A DNA stretch of 40,927 nucleotides from the NCBI RefSeq assembly GCF_002277815.1, contig NZ_NKJI01000032.1, positions 1 to 40,927 of the forward strand, written 5' to 3'. This document shows positions 24,576 to 33,334 of the stretch, piece by piece (the first letter of the stretch is position 1; each line of letters opens with the position of its first letter). The notes beneath the pieces were generated by a model. The model saw nothing but the letters and a program-made list of their open reading frames with translations. It was not told where the DNA came from and searched no databases. This DNA is from Pseudomonas sp. ERMR1:02 (GTDB taxonomy: Bacteria; Pseudomonadota; Gammaproteobacteria; Pseudomonadales; Pseudomonadaceae). Position numbers and translations under genes: made by a program.

Positions 24576-26723
24576 ATGGACGTTCCCATGCAAGCGCTGT
24601 TGCAGTACTTCAAGGCACTCATCAACCCCAGTCGCGGGGTGCTGCTGTTTGCCTTGAGAACCATTACGGCCGGGCTATTGACGCTGTACCTGGCCTTTGT
24701 GTTCGATCTGGACCAGCCCAAATGGTCGATCATGGCCGTGGTCATCGTCAGCCAGCCCTTGGCCGGCATGGCACTGGCTCGTAGTTTTGGTCAGATCATC
24801 GGCACCACGCTAGGCGCGGCCGTGGCCGTGGTGATCATGGCGATCTTCCCCCAGGCGCCGGTGCCTTTCCTTATTACCTTGTCCCTGTGGCTGGCGCTGT
24901 GTACCGCCGGTGGCACGCTGTTGCGCTACACCAGTTCCCAGGCGTTTGTGCTCAGCGGTTATACGGCGGTGGTGGTGGGACTGCTGGCGGTGCCTGATCA
25001 GGATGGCACCTTCCTGCTGGCCGTGACCCGCGTGACCGAGACGCTGCTGGCGGTGGCCTGCGTCTGTGTCGTCAGCCTGTTGACTGCGCGACCGGAGGCG
25101 GTCGCCAAGGATTACTTTGCCAGGATCGATCAAGTGATCAAGCTGCTGGCGACCCACGCCAGTGCCGTCATTCGGACCGAGGAAAGCGAGGCCGATTTCC
25201 ACCGTCGGCAGATGCAGCTGCTTGGACAGATCAGCGCGCTGGAGGGCGTACGTCGGCATTTGTATTACGACGCGCCGCGTTTGCGCAGTTCTGACGATCT
25301 GGTGCAATTGCTCGGCAACCAACTGTTGCTGCTGACCGCGCGACTTACCGCATTGCGCCACCAGCGCGAGCTGTTGCTCGAACGCTGGGAGGGCAAGATA
25401 CCCGACGAAATACAGCAATTACTGACCGAAGAACTGGTCTTTCTCGATGAGCTGGCGCAACAGGGGCGCGCGCTGTCCAGTGATCAGCGGCACCAGTTTG
25501 CAGCGTTGCAACAGCGTTTCGATGCATTGGCCTATCGTGCCGAACAACTGACCGAGCCCTTGAAGGCTACCTTGCGCTCACTGTCATGGTCATTGCGCTG
25601 GGAACAGGCGCGAATGCTTCAGCAGCTTGAAATGATTCTGGAATTGAGCGATGCGATCCAGAGCGGACGCAAGGCCAGCAGCATGTTTCGCGGTAAGGCC
25701 AGCCCGCTGCACCTGGATTTCACCTTGGCGGCGATGAACGCCATCCGCGCGTACTGCGCACTGATGGTGGCGGGCATGGTATGGATCGAAACCGGCTGGG
25801 ACGGCGCCCGCGGCGGGATGATCGTGGCGGGGATTCTCTGCTCGCTGATGGCAACGTTTCCCCGGCCGCTGCTGGCGGCCCAAAGCTATGCCCGGGGTCT
25901 GGGCCTGGCGCTGGTGGTGTCAGCGGTGCTTCAGTTCGCGCTGGTGCCGATGATCAGCAGTTTCGAACTGTTGGCTTTATTGCTGGCACCATTGCTGTAT
26001 GCCGTCGCCGTGGGATTATCCAGCCCGCCGACCACGGGCACGGGGATTGGTCTGGGGCTGTCGACGTTTTTGTTACTGGGCCCCACAAATTACGGGCTGG
26101 GGCAGAACAGCGCGAGCCAGTGGTTCGAATTTGCCGGCGCTTACGTCTGCGCCGCCACGCTGGCGTTGAGTGTGTATGCCTTGATCTTCCCCTTCAGGCC
26201 CGTGTTGCGCATTCGCCGGCTGCACCAGGAGAACTGCGAGCAGGTCTATGCCCTGTTGAAAATGCCCGCCACCGATGAAAACCAGTTTGCCTTCGAGAGT
26301 CGTATGGTCGACCGCCTGACCATGATGCTTGGGCTATTGCCAGCCATTGAGGACCAACCATCGCGCGACCTGTTCCAGGTTAGCCTCGGGTATCTGGCGC
26401 TGGGCACTGCCTTGAACCAGCTCAGGCAGCAGGGGCAGAACAACATTTTGTTGAGCTCGCAGACGCAAACGAGGCTTTTGACCACTGTTCGCGAAACCGG
26501 ACGGCTGGTCGCCGGTCGGCCCGATATCGAAGTGGATCGTGTGCTCGACAGCCTGCACGCCCTGGGCGATGAACTCGATACGCTGCACTCCAGCGTCCAT
26601 GAGCACCTGTGGTCGGTGTTTCGCATGCGCGTGGCGTTGTTGATCGTGGTGTCGTTCCTGGAACGCCACCGTCGCCACTTTGAGTCCACCCACCTGCAAG
26701 GGGTACCGGCGCTTGCCCATTGA
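24576..26723 (+). CDS. FUSC/AaeB-family efflux protein (aromatic acid exporter subunit)
   Basis: A 715-residue inner-membrane protein. Two membrane blocks, at about residues 20-170 and 385-535, flank a hydrophilic helical domain, as in AaeB and other fusaric acid resistance proteins. The first block includes PKWSIMAVVIVSQP, typical of FUSC proteins; the second includes WIETGWDGARGGMIVAG. An in-frame ATG at 24588 (MQALLQYF) is an alternative start. The next two genes encode the DUF1656 and HlyD-type partners, so the three form an AaeB-AaeX-AaeA style pump. In E. coli the AaeAB pump expels hydroxybenzoates; the substrate here is not known. No LysR-type regulator is adjacent. Confidence 0.88.
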   Translation: MDVPMQALLQYFKALINPSRGVLLFALRTITAGLLTLYLAFVFDLDQPKWSIMAVVIVSQPLAGMALARSFGQIIGTTLGAAVAVVIMAIFPQAPVPFLITLSLWLALCTAGGTLLRYTSSQAFVLSGYTAVVVGLLAVPDQDGTFLLAVTRVTETLLAVACVCVVSLLTARPEAVAKDYFARIDQVIKLLATHASAVIRTEESEADFHRRQMQLLGQISALEGVRRHLYYDAPRLRSSDDLVQLLGNQLLLLTARLTALRHQRELLLERWEGKIPDEIQQLLTEELVFLDELAQQGRALSSDQRHQFAALQQRFDALAYRAEQLTEPLKATLRSLSWSLRWEQARMLQQLEMILELSDAIQSGRKASSMFRGKASPLHLDFTLAAMNAIRAYCALMVAGMVWIETGWDGARGGMIVAGILCSLMATFPRPLLAAQSYARGLGLALVVSAVLQFALVPMISSFELLALLLAPLLYAVAVGLSSPPTTGTGIGLGLSTFLLLGPTNYGLGQNSASQWFEFAGAYVCAATLALSVYALIFPFRPVLRIRRLHQENCEQVYALLKMPATDENQFAFESRMVDRLTMMLGLLPAIEDQPSRDLFQVSLGYLALGTALNQLRQQGQNNILLSSQTQTRLLTTVRETGRLVAGRPDIEVDRVLDSLHALGDELDTLHSSVHEHLWSVFRMRVALLIVVSFLERHRRHFESTHLQGVPALAH

Positions 26724-26913
26724 TCTGGAAATAGGCGGTGTCTACCTGCCGCCGATTGCCCAGGCGTTACTGCTGGGCTTGCCGGTTTTCCTGGTGCTGG
26801 ACTGGATCCTGCGGCGCCTTGGCGTGTTGCAGTTTGTCTGGCATGAAGCCTTGTTCGAAGGCGCGTTGTACGCCTGCGTGTGCGCGACGTTGATTCTGGC
26901 GATGGGAGCCTGA
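26713..26913 (+). CDS. Small membrane protein, DUF1656/AaeX family
   Basis: A 66-residue protein with two hydrophobic helices. It begins PIDLEIGGVYLPP, the usual start of this family. The likely start is TTG at 26713, preceded by AAGGGG, and the gene overlaps the end of the FUSC gene by 11 bp. AaeX-type proteins are always found with FUSC and HlyD-type pump genes, but their exact role is unsettled. Overlap with the upstream gene and a 4-bp gap to the HlyD gene support one transcript. Confidence 0.85.
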   Translation: MPIDLEIGGVYLPPIAQALLLGLPVFLVLDWILRRLGVLQFVWHEALFEGALYACVCATLILAMGA

Positions 26914-26917
26914 TGCC

Positions 26918-27892
26918 TTGAAGAAATTCCTTGCTCAACTCACGACGCTGGCTGTGGTCGCGCTGGCTTTTGTGCTCGGCTGGTTTGCCTGGGAGCATTA
27001 CACCCGCGCGCCCTGGACCCGGGACGCACGGGTGCGGGCCGATGTGGTGACCTTGTCCGCTGATGTCGCGGGCCGCATCGTCAGCCTTGGCGTGCAGGAT
27101 AACCAGCATGTGGACAAGGGGCAGTTGCTACTGGAAATCGATCCCTCGCGTTATGCCTTGGCGGTGGATCATGCCAAGCGTTCGGTGGAGGTGGCTAAAG
27201 CCTCACTGGGGCAATCGCAAGCGACCATCGTTGCCAGCCAGGCGCTGCTCCAGCAACGTCAAAGCGAGGAGCATCGGCGCCGGACCCTCAAGGAGCGCTC
27301 GGCGATCTCTGGCGAAGAGTGGGAAAAATCCAGCACCGAGGTGGCGGTGGCCCAGGCCGACTTGCTGCGCAATCAGGCCAACCTGGGTTTCGCCCAAGCC
27401 AACGTGCAACTGGCCATCGCCGCATTGGCCGAGGCCCAGCACGACCTGGAGCGAACCCGGGTCGAATCGCCAGTCAGCGGCTATGTCACCAATCTGCTGA
27501 CCCGGCAGGGCGACTACGCGACTGCGGGTGGTCCGTTGGTGGCGGTGGTGGACAGCGACTCGTTCTATGTCAGCGGCTACTTCGAAGAAACCAAACTGCC
27601 GCGAATTGGCGAGGGCGATCGAGTCGACATCGAATTGATGAGTGGCGAACGTTTTGGCGGTACCGTGCAAAGCATCGCCTTCGCCATCGCCGACCGGGAA
27701 AACCTGCCCGGCGGGCGATTGCTGGCCAACATCAACCCGAGTTACACCTGGATCAAACTGGCGCAACGGGTGCCGGTGCGCATACAGATCGATGCGGATT
27801 ACGCCGGTAAAAACAATCTGCGGGCGGGGACAACCGCCACCGTGACCGTCCGGGAAAACCACAAATCCCAGAACCACCACCAACCCCTGTAG
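26918..27892 (+). CDS. HlyD/AaeA-type membrane fusion protein of efflux pump
   Basis: A 324-residue periplasmic adaptor. One N-terminal transmembrane helix (residues 7-26) is followed by AYTRAPWTRDAR-like sequence (here HYTRAPWTRDAR), typical of EmrA/AaeA proteins. A lipoyl-like half (GRIVSLGVQDNQHVDKGQLLLEID) comes next, then a helical hairpin (about 85-170) and the second lipoyl half (TRVESPVSGYVTNL). A β-barrel part contains SGYFEETKLPRI. The start is probably TTG at 26918, with GGGAG upstream. It would link the FUSC protein to an outer-membrane channel, none of which is encoded beside it. Confidence 0.88.
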   Translation: MKKFLAQLTTLAVVALAFVLGWFAWEHYTRAPWTRDARVRADVVTLSADVAGRIVSLGVQDNQHVDKGQLLLEIDPSRYALAVDHAKRSVEVAKASLGQSQATIVASQALLQQRQSEEHRRRTLKERSAISGEEWEKSSTEVAVAQADLLRNQANLGFAQANVQLAIAALAEAQHDLERTRVESPVSGYVTNLLTRQGDYATAGGPLVAVVDSDSFYVSGYFEETKLPRIGEGDRVDIELMSGERFGGTVQSIAFAIADRENLPGGRLLANINPSYTWIKLAQRVPVRIQIDADYAGKNNLRAGTTATVTVRENHKSQNHHQPL

Positions 27893-27945
27893 GGGATTTG
27901 CGTCCGCGTGAGAGTTTTGTCTCGGCAGCGCACCGGCTTCCAGTG

Positions 27946-29502
27946 TTACCCGTCGCTTTTCACGTTGGGAATGAACGCGGCACTGCCTGATTCATGAGCG
28001 TGAAACAACTGGGCCCCGTTGTTTGGCTTGGTGGTAATCAGCTGATGGTCGGCAGTCAGATAATCCAGGGGCAATTGTTTGATGTCCTCGAATTGCTCCA
28101 CGATGATCGTGCGTTCAGGATTCCAGGTCTCGCCACTTTGTTTTTCCAGCCACGCCATCAGTGCTGCGCTGTCGCCTGTTTGTGGAATGTCTGAATCCGG
28201 GAGCACGTAGTAGAACGGTGAGCCATGATTTTGCAGGTACATGGGCAGCTTATTGTCGACATCCACCAAGACCATGCGCCATTCGTTCCACGGCGCAGTT
28301 TTGATGGCTTGCGCACGCACATCTTGAGCGAACTGTACGACACCGCCACCTCCACCGTTGGTCCAGGGATAGACAATACCAAGTATCACAAATAACAGCC
28401 CGGCCGCCCCGGCAATACCCTTTGTCCAACCGGGCCCGCTGACTTTACCGGCAGCCTGGCGCTCGGCCATTCGCCGGGTGACCCACCAGGCTGCAAGCAA
28501 TTGGGCAAATGGCACCAGAGGCAATACGTAGTAGCTGCGCCGGCTGCCACTGGCGGTGAAGAACAAGAACAGTAATGCCAGGCCCCAGATCAGCCAACGA
28601 ATGTTGGGTTCGGTGTGCTTCCAGCTGCGCACTGCCACCCACAGTCCGAGCATCCAGCAGGGTGCCCAAGGCAGGGTGTAGACCGGCAGATAGAGCAGAT
28701 AGGTATAGATCGGACCTATGTTGTCGAAGGGTTTGAAAAATCGAACCACGTTTTCCTTGAATACCAGGCCAAGCCCACTCTCCCCATAAGTAGGCGCGCC
28801 ATAGCGGTGCGACAGCATGAACGGCACCATGTAGACCACGCCCGCCACCAGCATCGCCAGGCACATGCGTCGATTGAGATGGCTCTTCCAGCGTCCCTCG
28901 CCAAGCAGATGCGGCAGCAGCAACAGCCCTGGAAGGATGAATCCGATCAAACCCTTCAAAAGCGACGTCAGTGCCAGAATCAGGAAAAAAACGATGTACC
29001 GACTCAGGCGCGTGTCGTCCGGGCCGCGCCAATACCACCAGACGGCTGCCAGGACACCGCAAACAGTCAGGATGTCCGCCGTTGCTACCCGAGCCCAGAA
29101 AACGAAAAAGAAAGTCGTCGCCAGAAACCAGCCGGCTATCAGGCCGGTGCCTTTATTAAATAACTGCTCACCGATCAGGTAGACCATCCAGATGCTCAGC
29201 CAGGCTGCCATGACCGTGGACAGGCGTAGCGACCAGTGTCCGAGGCCACCCATCAGGTGGGCAGTGGCGGTAATCAGCCAATAGGAAGGCAGGGGCTTGT
29301 CGTAATAGGGCGAGCCCTTGAGGTAAGGGTCGAAATAATCGCCTGTTTGCAACATCTGCAGGGCGATGTTTGCCCAGCGCGTTTCTGCGCCCCAAAGCTC
29401 TCTTGCCCCCAACCCGAATAGCAGCAGAAGCGCAGATACACCCAGTAGAAGTATCAGCGCACCTTGGTCACGTTTGAAAAATCTGACTAATGAGTTGTTC
29501 AT
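27946..29502 (-). CDS. ArnT-like GT-C family glycosyltransferase
   Basis: A 518-residue inner-membrane protein with many hydrophobic helices. It has the first-loop pattern of ArnT/PMT-type transferases: GARELWGAETRWANIALQML, then YFDPYLKGSPYYDKPLPSYW, whose acidic residue and Y-x-KPP-like motif are typical. Such enzymes move a sugar from a polyprenyl phosphate carrier to lipid A or another periplasmic acceptor. No arnBCADEF genes are nearby, so lipid A aminoarabinosylation cannot be assumed. The hydrophilic C-terminal domain (about residues 400-518) faces the periplasm in this family. It is divergent from a second GT-C gene at 29908. Confidence 0.85.
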   Translation of the reverse strand: MNNSLVRFFKRDQGALILLLGVSALLLLFGLGARELWGAETRWANIALQMLQTGDYFDPYLKGSPYYDKPLPSYWLITATAHLMGGLGHWSLRLSTVMAAWLSIWMVYLIGEQLFNKGTGLIAGWFLATTFFFVFWARVATADILTVCGVLAAVWWYWRGPDDTRLSRYIVFFLILALTSLLKGLIGFILPGLLLLPHLLGEGRWKSHLNRRMCLAMLVAGVVYMVPFMLSHRYGAPTYGESGLGLVFKENVVRFFKPFDNIGPIYTYLLYLPVYTLPWAPCWMLGLWVAVRSWKHTEPNIRWLIWGLALLFLFFTASGSRRSYYVLPLVPFAQLLAAWWVTRRMAERQAAGKVSGPGWTKGIAGAAGLLFVILGIVYPWTNGGGGGVVQFAQDVRAQAIKTAPWNEWRMVLVDVDNKLPMYLQNHGSPFYYVLPDSDIPQTGDSAALMAWLEKQSGETWNPERTIIVEQFEDIKQLPLDYLTADHQLITTKPNNGAQLFHAHESGSAAFIPNVKSDG

Positions 29503-29907
29503 GGCTATTTCGCATTTTGCGCTCGCTGTGGCATCGGCAAGCGGCGGGAGCGTTAAGCTATCCGGCGAAATGTGATGAGAATGTCAGTAGATTGCGAATA
29601 AACCATTAGTTTTAATTTGAACGTGTTTGCTACAACGATTGACATAATGCTGTGATTGGCTGTCTGACAAATTACTTGTTGTTATTTGTCAGTGTGTGAG
29701 CCTTGTAAATGTAATTGTCTTCACCAAACGTTCACTTCTTTTTAACAAATGCCACTCCAGACTCCGCGCTCCAGACTGCGCAATGTTGGCAACGGAATAT
29801 GATCAACTCGGGTGGAGTGGATTCACCCGGATTTGTTCGTAGCGCGGCGTCATTGAAAGCGTACGGCTCACGCTAACTTGCGTGCATTCAATACAGGGAT
29901 CAACAAC
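29503..29907. promoter_or_regulatory. AT-rich divergent intergenic region between two GT-C genes
   Basis: About 405 bp with no credible ORF. The stretch 29575-29760 is markedly AT-rich for this genome and likely holds both promoters. A TTGACA occurs at 29639-29644 but no good -10 follows at the usual distance. No terminator or REP was seen. Confidence 0.45.
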
Positions 29908-31518
29908 ATGTCTTCCCCTTCAATCCTCCAGCCGTCAACGGCTATGCGTCTGCATTCGTTCGCGCTAGGTATCTTTACTCTGCTGCTATTTGTGATGGTG
30001 AGCAATCATCAGGCGTTCATCGGCTTCGACTCTCGGTTCGTGATGTTCGCTCAGGAAATGCTTCGCCATGGGCCGAGCATTTTCCCGACGACCTACGGTG
30101 AGCCTTATGCTGACTACAGTGCAATGTCGACGCTTTTCATCTATGTGCTTTCGTTGCCTTTCGGGCATGTGACGAGCTTCACGGCCTGGCTGCCTACCTC
30201 GATTGCCGCAGCGGTGATCGTGACGCTCATGTATCGCCTGCTCGCGCCGTACTCACCGAAATGGGCGCTGGCCAGTATTGCGTTGATGCTGCTGAGTGTG
30301 ACGTTCATCAGTGAGGTAAGGGCGGTATCGCTGGACTTGATGCTTGCTGCGGTTTCATTCGCAGCTTTCTACCTGGCCTATGCTGCAGATCACTTCAATG
30401 CACGCAGGCGTCTGGGTGGGTTGTTGGCTTTGTTGATGCTGGGCTTTGCCATTCGCGGGCCGATCGGCCTGGTCCTGCCTACCGGCATGCTATGCAGTTA
30501 TTACCTGTTCAGCGGTCAATACCGGCGGATGTTCAGCTTTGGTGTGGTTGCCCTGGCGCTGCTGGTCATCTGTATCGGTTTGCTCTTGTGGCTGGCCGAT
30601 ATCAGCGGTGACGCAGCCTTTGTGAAGGATGTTATTCGCATGCAGGTAACCGGGCGTATCGATGGAAGCGAAGGCTCCAGCGATGTGTTGTTTTACTTCA
30701 CCAGTTCCCTGGGCAATTACGCGTTGGCTTATCCACTGGCATTACTGACATTGGTTGGCGTTCTGGTCGGTGGTAGAAGTGATCGCGGGCCGCAATGGCG
30801 ATTGATGATGTTTTGCACGGCTGCAGGTTTAATCGTGCTGATCGGGCTTTCGATTCCTCAGGCTAAAAAAGCTCGCTATCTGTTGCCGATGTTGCCGATG
30901 GCAGCCATTGTCGCGGCTTATCCGTTCCAGGCAGCAAGCGGTCGAATGTTTGCCGGCTTGAGACTGCTGATACAAGGGCTCTGGCTGGTGCTGCCAGGCG
31001 TGCTGTTCGGTGTTGTGCTGGTTGCGCAGCAACGGCTGCCGGATGCATTGCCCTCCATTGGTTTGATCCTCGGGCTGCTGATTTTCTTGCAGATAGCCGC
31101 ATTGGTCTCGATGTTTAAACCACCATTGAGAGTGCCAGGTCTTGCTTGTTGTGCGGTGCTGGCCGTGTGGTCGGTCTTCATCCTGTACGTTGAACCCATT
31201 CAACGAGGAATGTATGACACGCGCCAGTTCTCTCAAGCGGTGCTTGACCGGATGCACAGTGATTCGGTACCGGTGGTGCTGCATGGCATGGGCAAAGACG
31301 CGAAAGCAATCAAGTTCATGGTCAATGCAGATACTGACGTTCGACCGATTTTCACCGAGACGCCCGAACAGCTGGAGGCTGTCAAAGCCCCCGCCTATAT
31401 AGTCATGAGTAAACAGTCTTACCAGAAGCTCCCATCATCGCAGGTCTCTCCACTGGCGCTGGTGTTGAATGGTCGTTTCGACAAAGATGACTACGTGCTG
31501 CTGCATCTTGCACCTTGA
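29908..31518 (+). CDS. ArnT-like GT-C family glycosyltransferase
   Basis: A 536-residue polytopic membrane protein from the ATG at 29908, with AGGGA about 8 nt upstream. The first periplasmic loop reads HQAFIGFDSRFVMFAQEML and later YGEPYADYSAMSTLF, which parallels the acidic catalytic loop and Y-x-D/K-P motif of ArnT-type enzymes but is less canonical. SIPQAKKARYLLPMLP matches the conserved segment before the last helices. A soluble C-terminal part (from about residue 435) ends HLAP. It is probably a polyprenyl-phosphate-sugar transferase acting on the periplasmic face. The two GT-C genes are diverged in sequence and face apart, so they may share regulation. Confidence 0.82.
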   Translation: MSSPSILQPSTAMRLHSFALGIFTLLLFVMVSNHQAFIGFDSRFVMFAQEMLRHGPSIFPTTYGEPYADYSAMSTLFIYVLSLPFGHVTSFTAWLPTSIAAAVIVTLMYRLLAPYSPKWALASIALMLLSVTFISEVRAVSLDLMLAAVSFAAFYLAYAADHFNARRRLGGLLALLMLGFAIRGPIGLVLPTGMLCSYYLFSGQYRRMFSFGVVALALLVICIGLLLWLADISGDAAFVKDVIRMQVTGRIDGSEGSSDVLFYFTSSLGNYALAYPLALLTLVGVLVGGRSDRGPQWRLMMFCTAAGLIVLIGLSIPQAKKARYLLPMLPMAAIVAAYPFQAASGRMFAGLRLLIQGLWLVLPGVLFGVVLVAQQRLPDALPSIGLILGLLIFLQIAALVSMFKPPLRVPGLACCAVLAVWSVFILYVEPIQRGMYDTRQFSQAVLDRMHSDSVPVVLHGMGKDAKAIKFMVNADTDVRPIFTETPEQLEAVKAPAYIVMSKQSYQKLPSSQVSPLALVLNGRFDKDDYVLLHLAP

Positions 31519-31740
31519 TTCGTTGCGCCTTGATGCTTGATGCCTGAACGGCCGCCGCCTTCACGGGCAGGCTCGCACTCTCAGGCTTCTGTTGGAACAG
31601 CATATAAAAGGATTTTCAGGCAATCCTGGGAAACTGTAGGAGCGAGCATGCTCGCGATGGACGTCAACGATGATGCGGGATCCTGGATACACGCGTTGCA
31701 TTAGAGATCATCGCGAGCATGCTCGCTCCTACACGGAAAA
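31519..31740. repeat. REPIN between GT-C gene and oprN
   Basis: Perfect 25-bp inverted arms lie at 31635-31659 and 31709-31733 (core GTAGGAGCGAGCATGCTCGC), enclosing about 49 bp. This is a REP doublet with the same core as the single copy inside the 3' end of oprN. No gene is visible in this stretch. Confidence 0.88.
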
Positions 31741-31745
31741 AGCCC

Positions 31746-31780
31746 AAAAAAAAGCCCCGCGACCGAATGAGGCGCGGGGC
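31746..31780 (-). terminator. Rho-independent terminator for the mexEF-oprN operon
   Basis: Read on the minus strand, GCCCCGC (31780-31774) pairs with GCGGGGC (31760-31754) and eight T follow (31753-31746). It sits about 85 bp past the oprN stop. This is the clearest terminator in the window. Confidence 0.9.
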
Positions 31781-31864
31781 AAAGTATTGGTTGGTTACGG
31801 CCAACCAAAGGAGCTCTGTCTTGCTCTGGGCGGCGTTCCGACGATGGTCGTGAACGATAATGCG

Positions 31865-33334
31865 TTAAATCAGATGCCCCACGGCGCCCTCGGGTTTTTC
31901 GCGAGCATGCTCGCTCCTACGGGCGACTGTCTCCGGTTGCCAGCCGCCACCAAGGGCCTTGTAGATGGCGACGATGCCGCGATACAGATCGACTTCGGCC
32001 TGGGCCTGGGTGTCTTCCGCCGCCAGACGTTCACGCTGGGCATCGAGCAGCACGAGGAAGTCGGCGGTACCTTCGCGATAGCGGATCTCGGCAAGATCGG
32101 CAGCGGAACGGCTCGATTCGCTTTGCCGAATCAACGAAATCAGCCGCTGCTGACGTTTGCCATAGTCGCTGAAGGCGTTTTCTGACTCTTCCAGGGCCAG
32201 CAACACTTGCTGTTCGTAGGTCGCCAGGGCGCCTTCGGCATCGGCGTCGGCACCGCGCAGACGGGCACGCACACTGCCCAGATCAAACGCCGCCCAGGTG
32301 ATGCTCGGGCCCAGTGCCCAGGCGTTGGCCGCCGAGGAACCGATCTGCGAACCTCGCCCGGCGGTAAAGCCGAGGAAGCCGCTGAGGCTGACACGCGGGA
32401 ACAGGTCGGCCTTGGCCACGCCGATACGCGCCGTGGCCGACGCGAGTTTGCGTTCGGCACTGAGAATGTCCGGACGGCGTTGCAGCAGCTCCCCCGGATC
32501 ACCGATCGGCAGGGCCTTGGCTATCGCCGGCAAGTTCTTTGGACTCAGGTCCACAGTCAACTTGTCCGGGCGCTCGCCGAGCAGGGTGGCGATACGGTTT
32601 TTCTGCCGAACCTGTTCGGCCTGCAATTGCGGCACGCTGGCTTCGACCGCCGCCAGACGGGCATCGGCGCGCTCCACATCGAGCTGATCGCCAACGCCGG
32701 CATCGCGCAGGCTGACGGTGATCTTGCGCGACTCCTGCTGGTTGTTCAGGTTGGCCAGGGCGATTTTTTCCCGCAGCTGCGCACCGCGCAGTTGACCGTA
32801 GGCGTCCACCAGCTCGGCAATCATAGTGACTTGCAGTTGGTACAGATCGGCTTCGAAAGCTTGTTGCTCAGCGTTGGCCGATTCCAGGTTGCGCTGGATA
32901 CGGCCAAACAGGTCGATCTCCCACGCCATGTCCAGGCCCAGGTCATAGCGCTCGCTATTGACCCGTTTGGTGGTCTCGCCGGGAATCTGTCCTTTGCCCA
33001 AGTCACTGCTGACACGGCTGGTGATGGTCGGCATGGCGTCATTGCTGACGTCATCACGGATCGCCCGGGCCGCTTTCCAGCGGGCGAAGGCGACGCGCAA
33101 GTCACGGTTGCCCTTGAGCGACTCGGTCACCAACTGGTTGAGGGTCGGATCTTCGAACTGCTGCCACCAGATGCCTTCGAAACGCGAACGGTCGAAGTTC
33201 TTCTGACCCGCCGCACCGTCGGTGGCGGTGGTGATGTTCGCGGGTTCAGTGGCTGGGGTCTTGTAGTCCGGGCCGACGGCACAGGCGCTCAGCGCCAGTA
33301 CCAGCAGGCTCGGCAGAAAGGCTTTCAAGCTCAT
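31865..33334 (-). CDS. oprN: OprN-type outer-membrane efflux lipoprotein
   Basis: A 489-residue TolC-like channel of the MexEF-OprN pump. The ATG at 33334 overlaps the mexF stop (TAATG). A lipoprotein signal ends in the lipobox LALSAC, then AVGPDYKTP. The two OEP repeats can be seen: AYGQLRGAQLREKIALANL and AERKLASATARIGVAKADLFP. The family's usual end is near LGGGWQPE, but here the frame runs on for about 18 codons through a REP repeat (31900-31920) to a TAA at 31865. P. aeruginosa OprN is, as I recall, 472 residues, so the extra tail accounts for most of the length difference. It should trimerise in the outer membrane and dock on MexE. Confidence 0.9.
   Translation of the reverse strand: MSLKAFLPSLLVLALSACAVGPDYKTPATEPANITTATDGAAGQKNFDRSRFEGIWWQQFEDPTLNQLVTESLKGNRDLRVAFARWKAARAIRDDVSNDAMPTITSRVSSDLGKGQIPGETTKRVNSERYDLGLDMAWEIDLFGRIQRNLESANAEQQAFEADLYQLQVTMIAELVDAYGQLRGAQLREKIALANLNNQQESRKITVSLRDAGVGDQLDVERADARLAAVEASVPQLQAEQVRQKNRIATLLGERPDKLTVDLSPKNLPAIAKALPIGDPGELLQRRPDILSAERKLASATARIGVAKADLFPRVSLSGFLGFTAGRGSQIGSSAANAWALGPSITWAAFDLGSVRARLRGADADAEGALATYEQQVLLALEESENAFSDYGKRQQRLISLIRQSESSRSAADLAEIRYREGTADFLVLLDAQRERLAAEDTQAQAEVDLYRGIVAIYKALGGGWQPETVARRSEHAREKPEGAVGHLI
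31900..31920 (-). repeat. REP copy inside the 3' end of oprN
   Basis: The core GCGAGCATGCTCGCTCCTAC is identical to the right arm of the REPIN at 31709-31733. It lies in frame within the oprN reading frame and encodes part of its C-terminal tail (GVGAS/RRSEHARE region). Confidence 0.85.

Noticed and set aside
29639..29680. A sigma-70 promoter at TTGACA (29639)
   Set aside because: No acceptable -10 hexamer is found 16-18 bp downstream on the plus strand.
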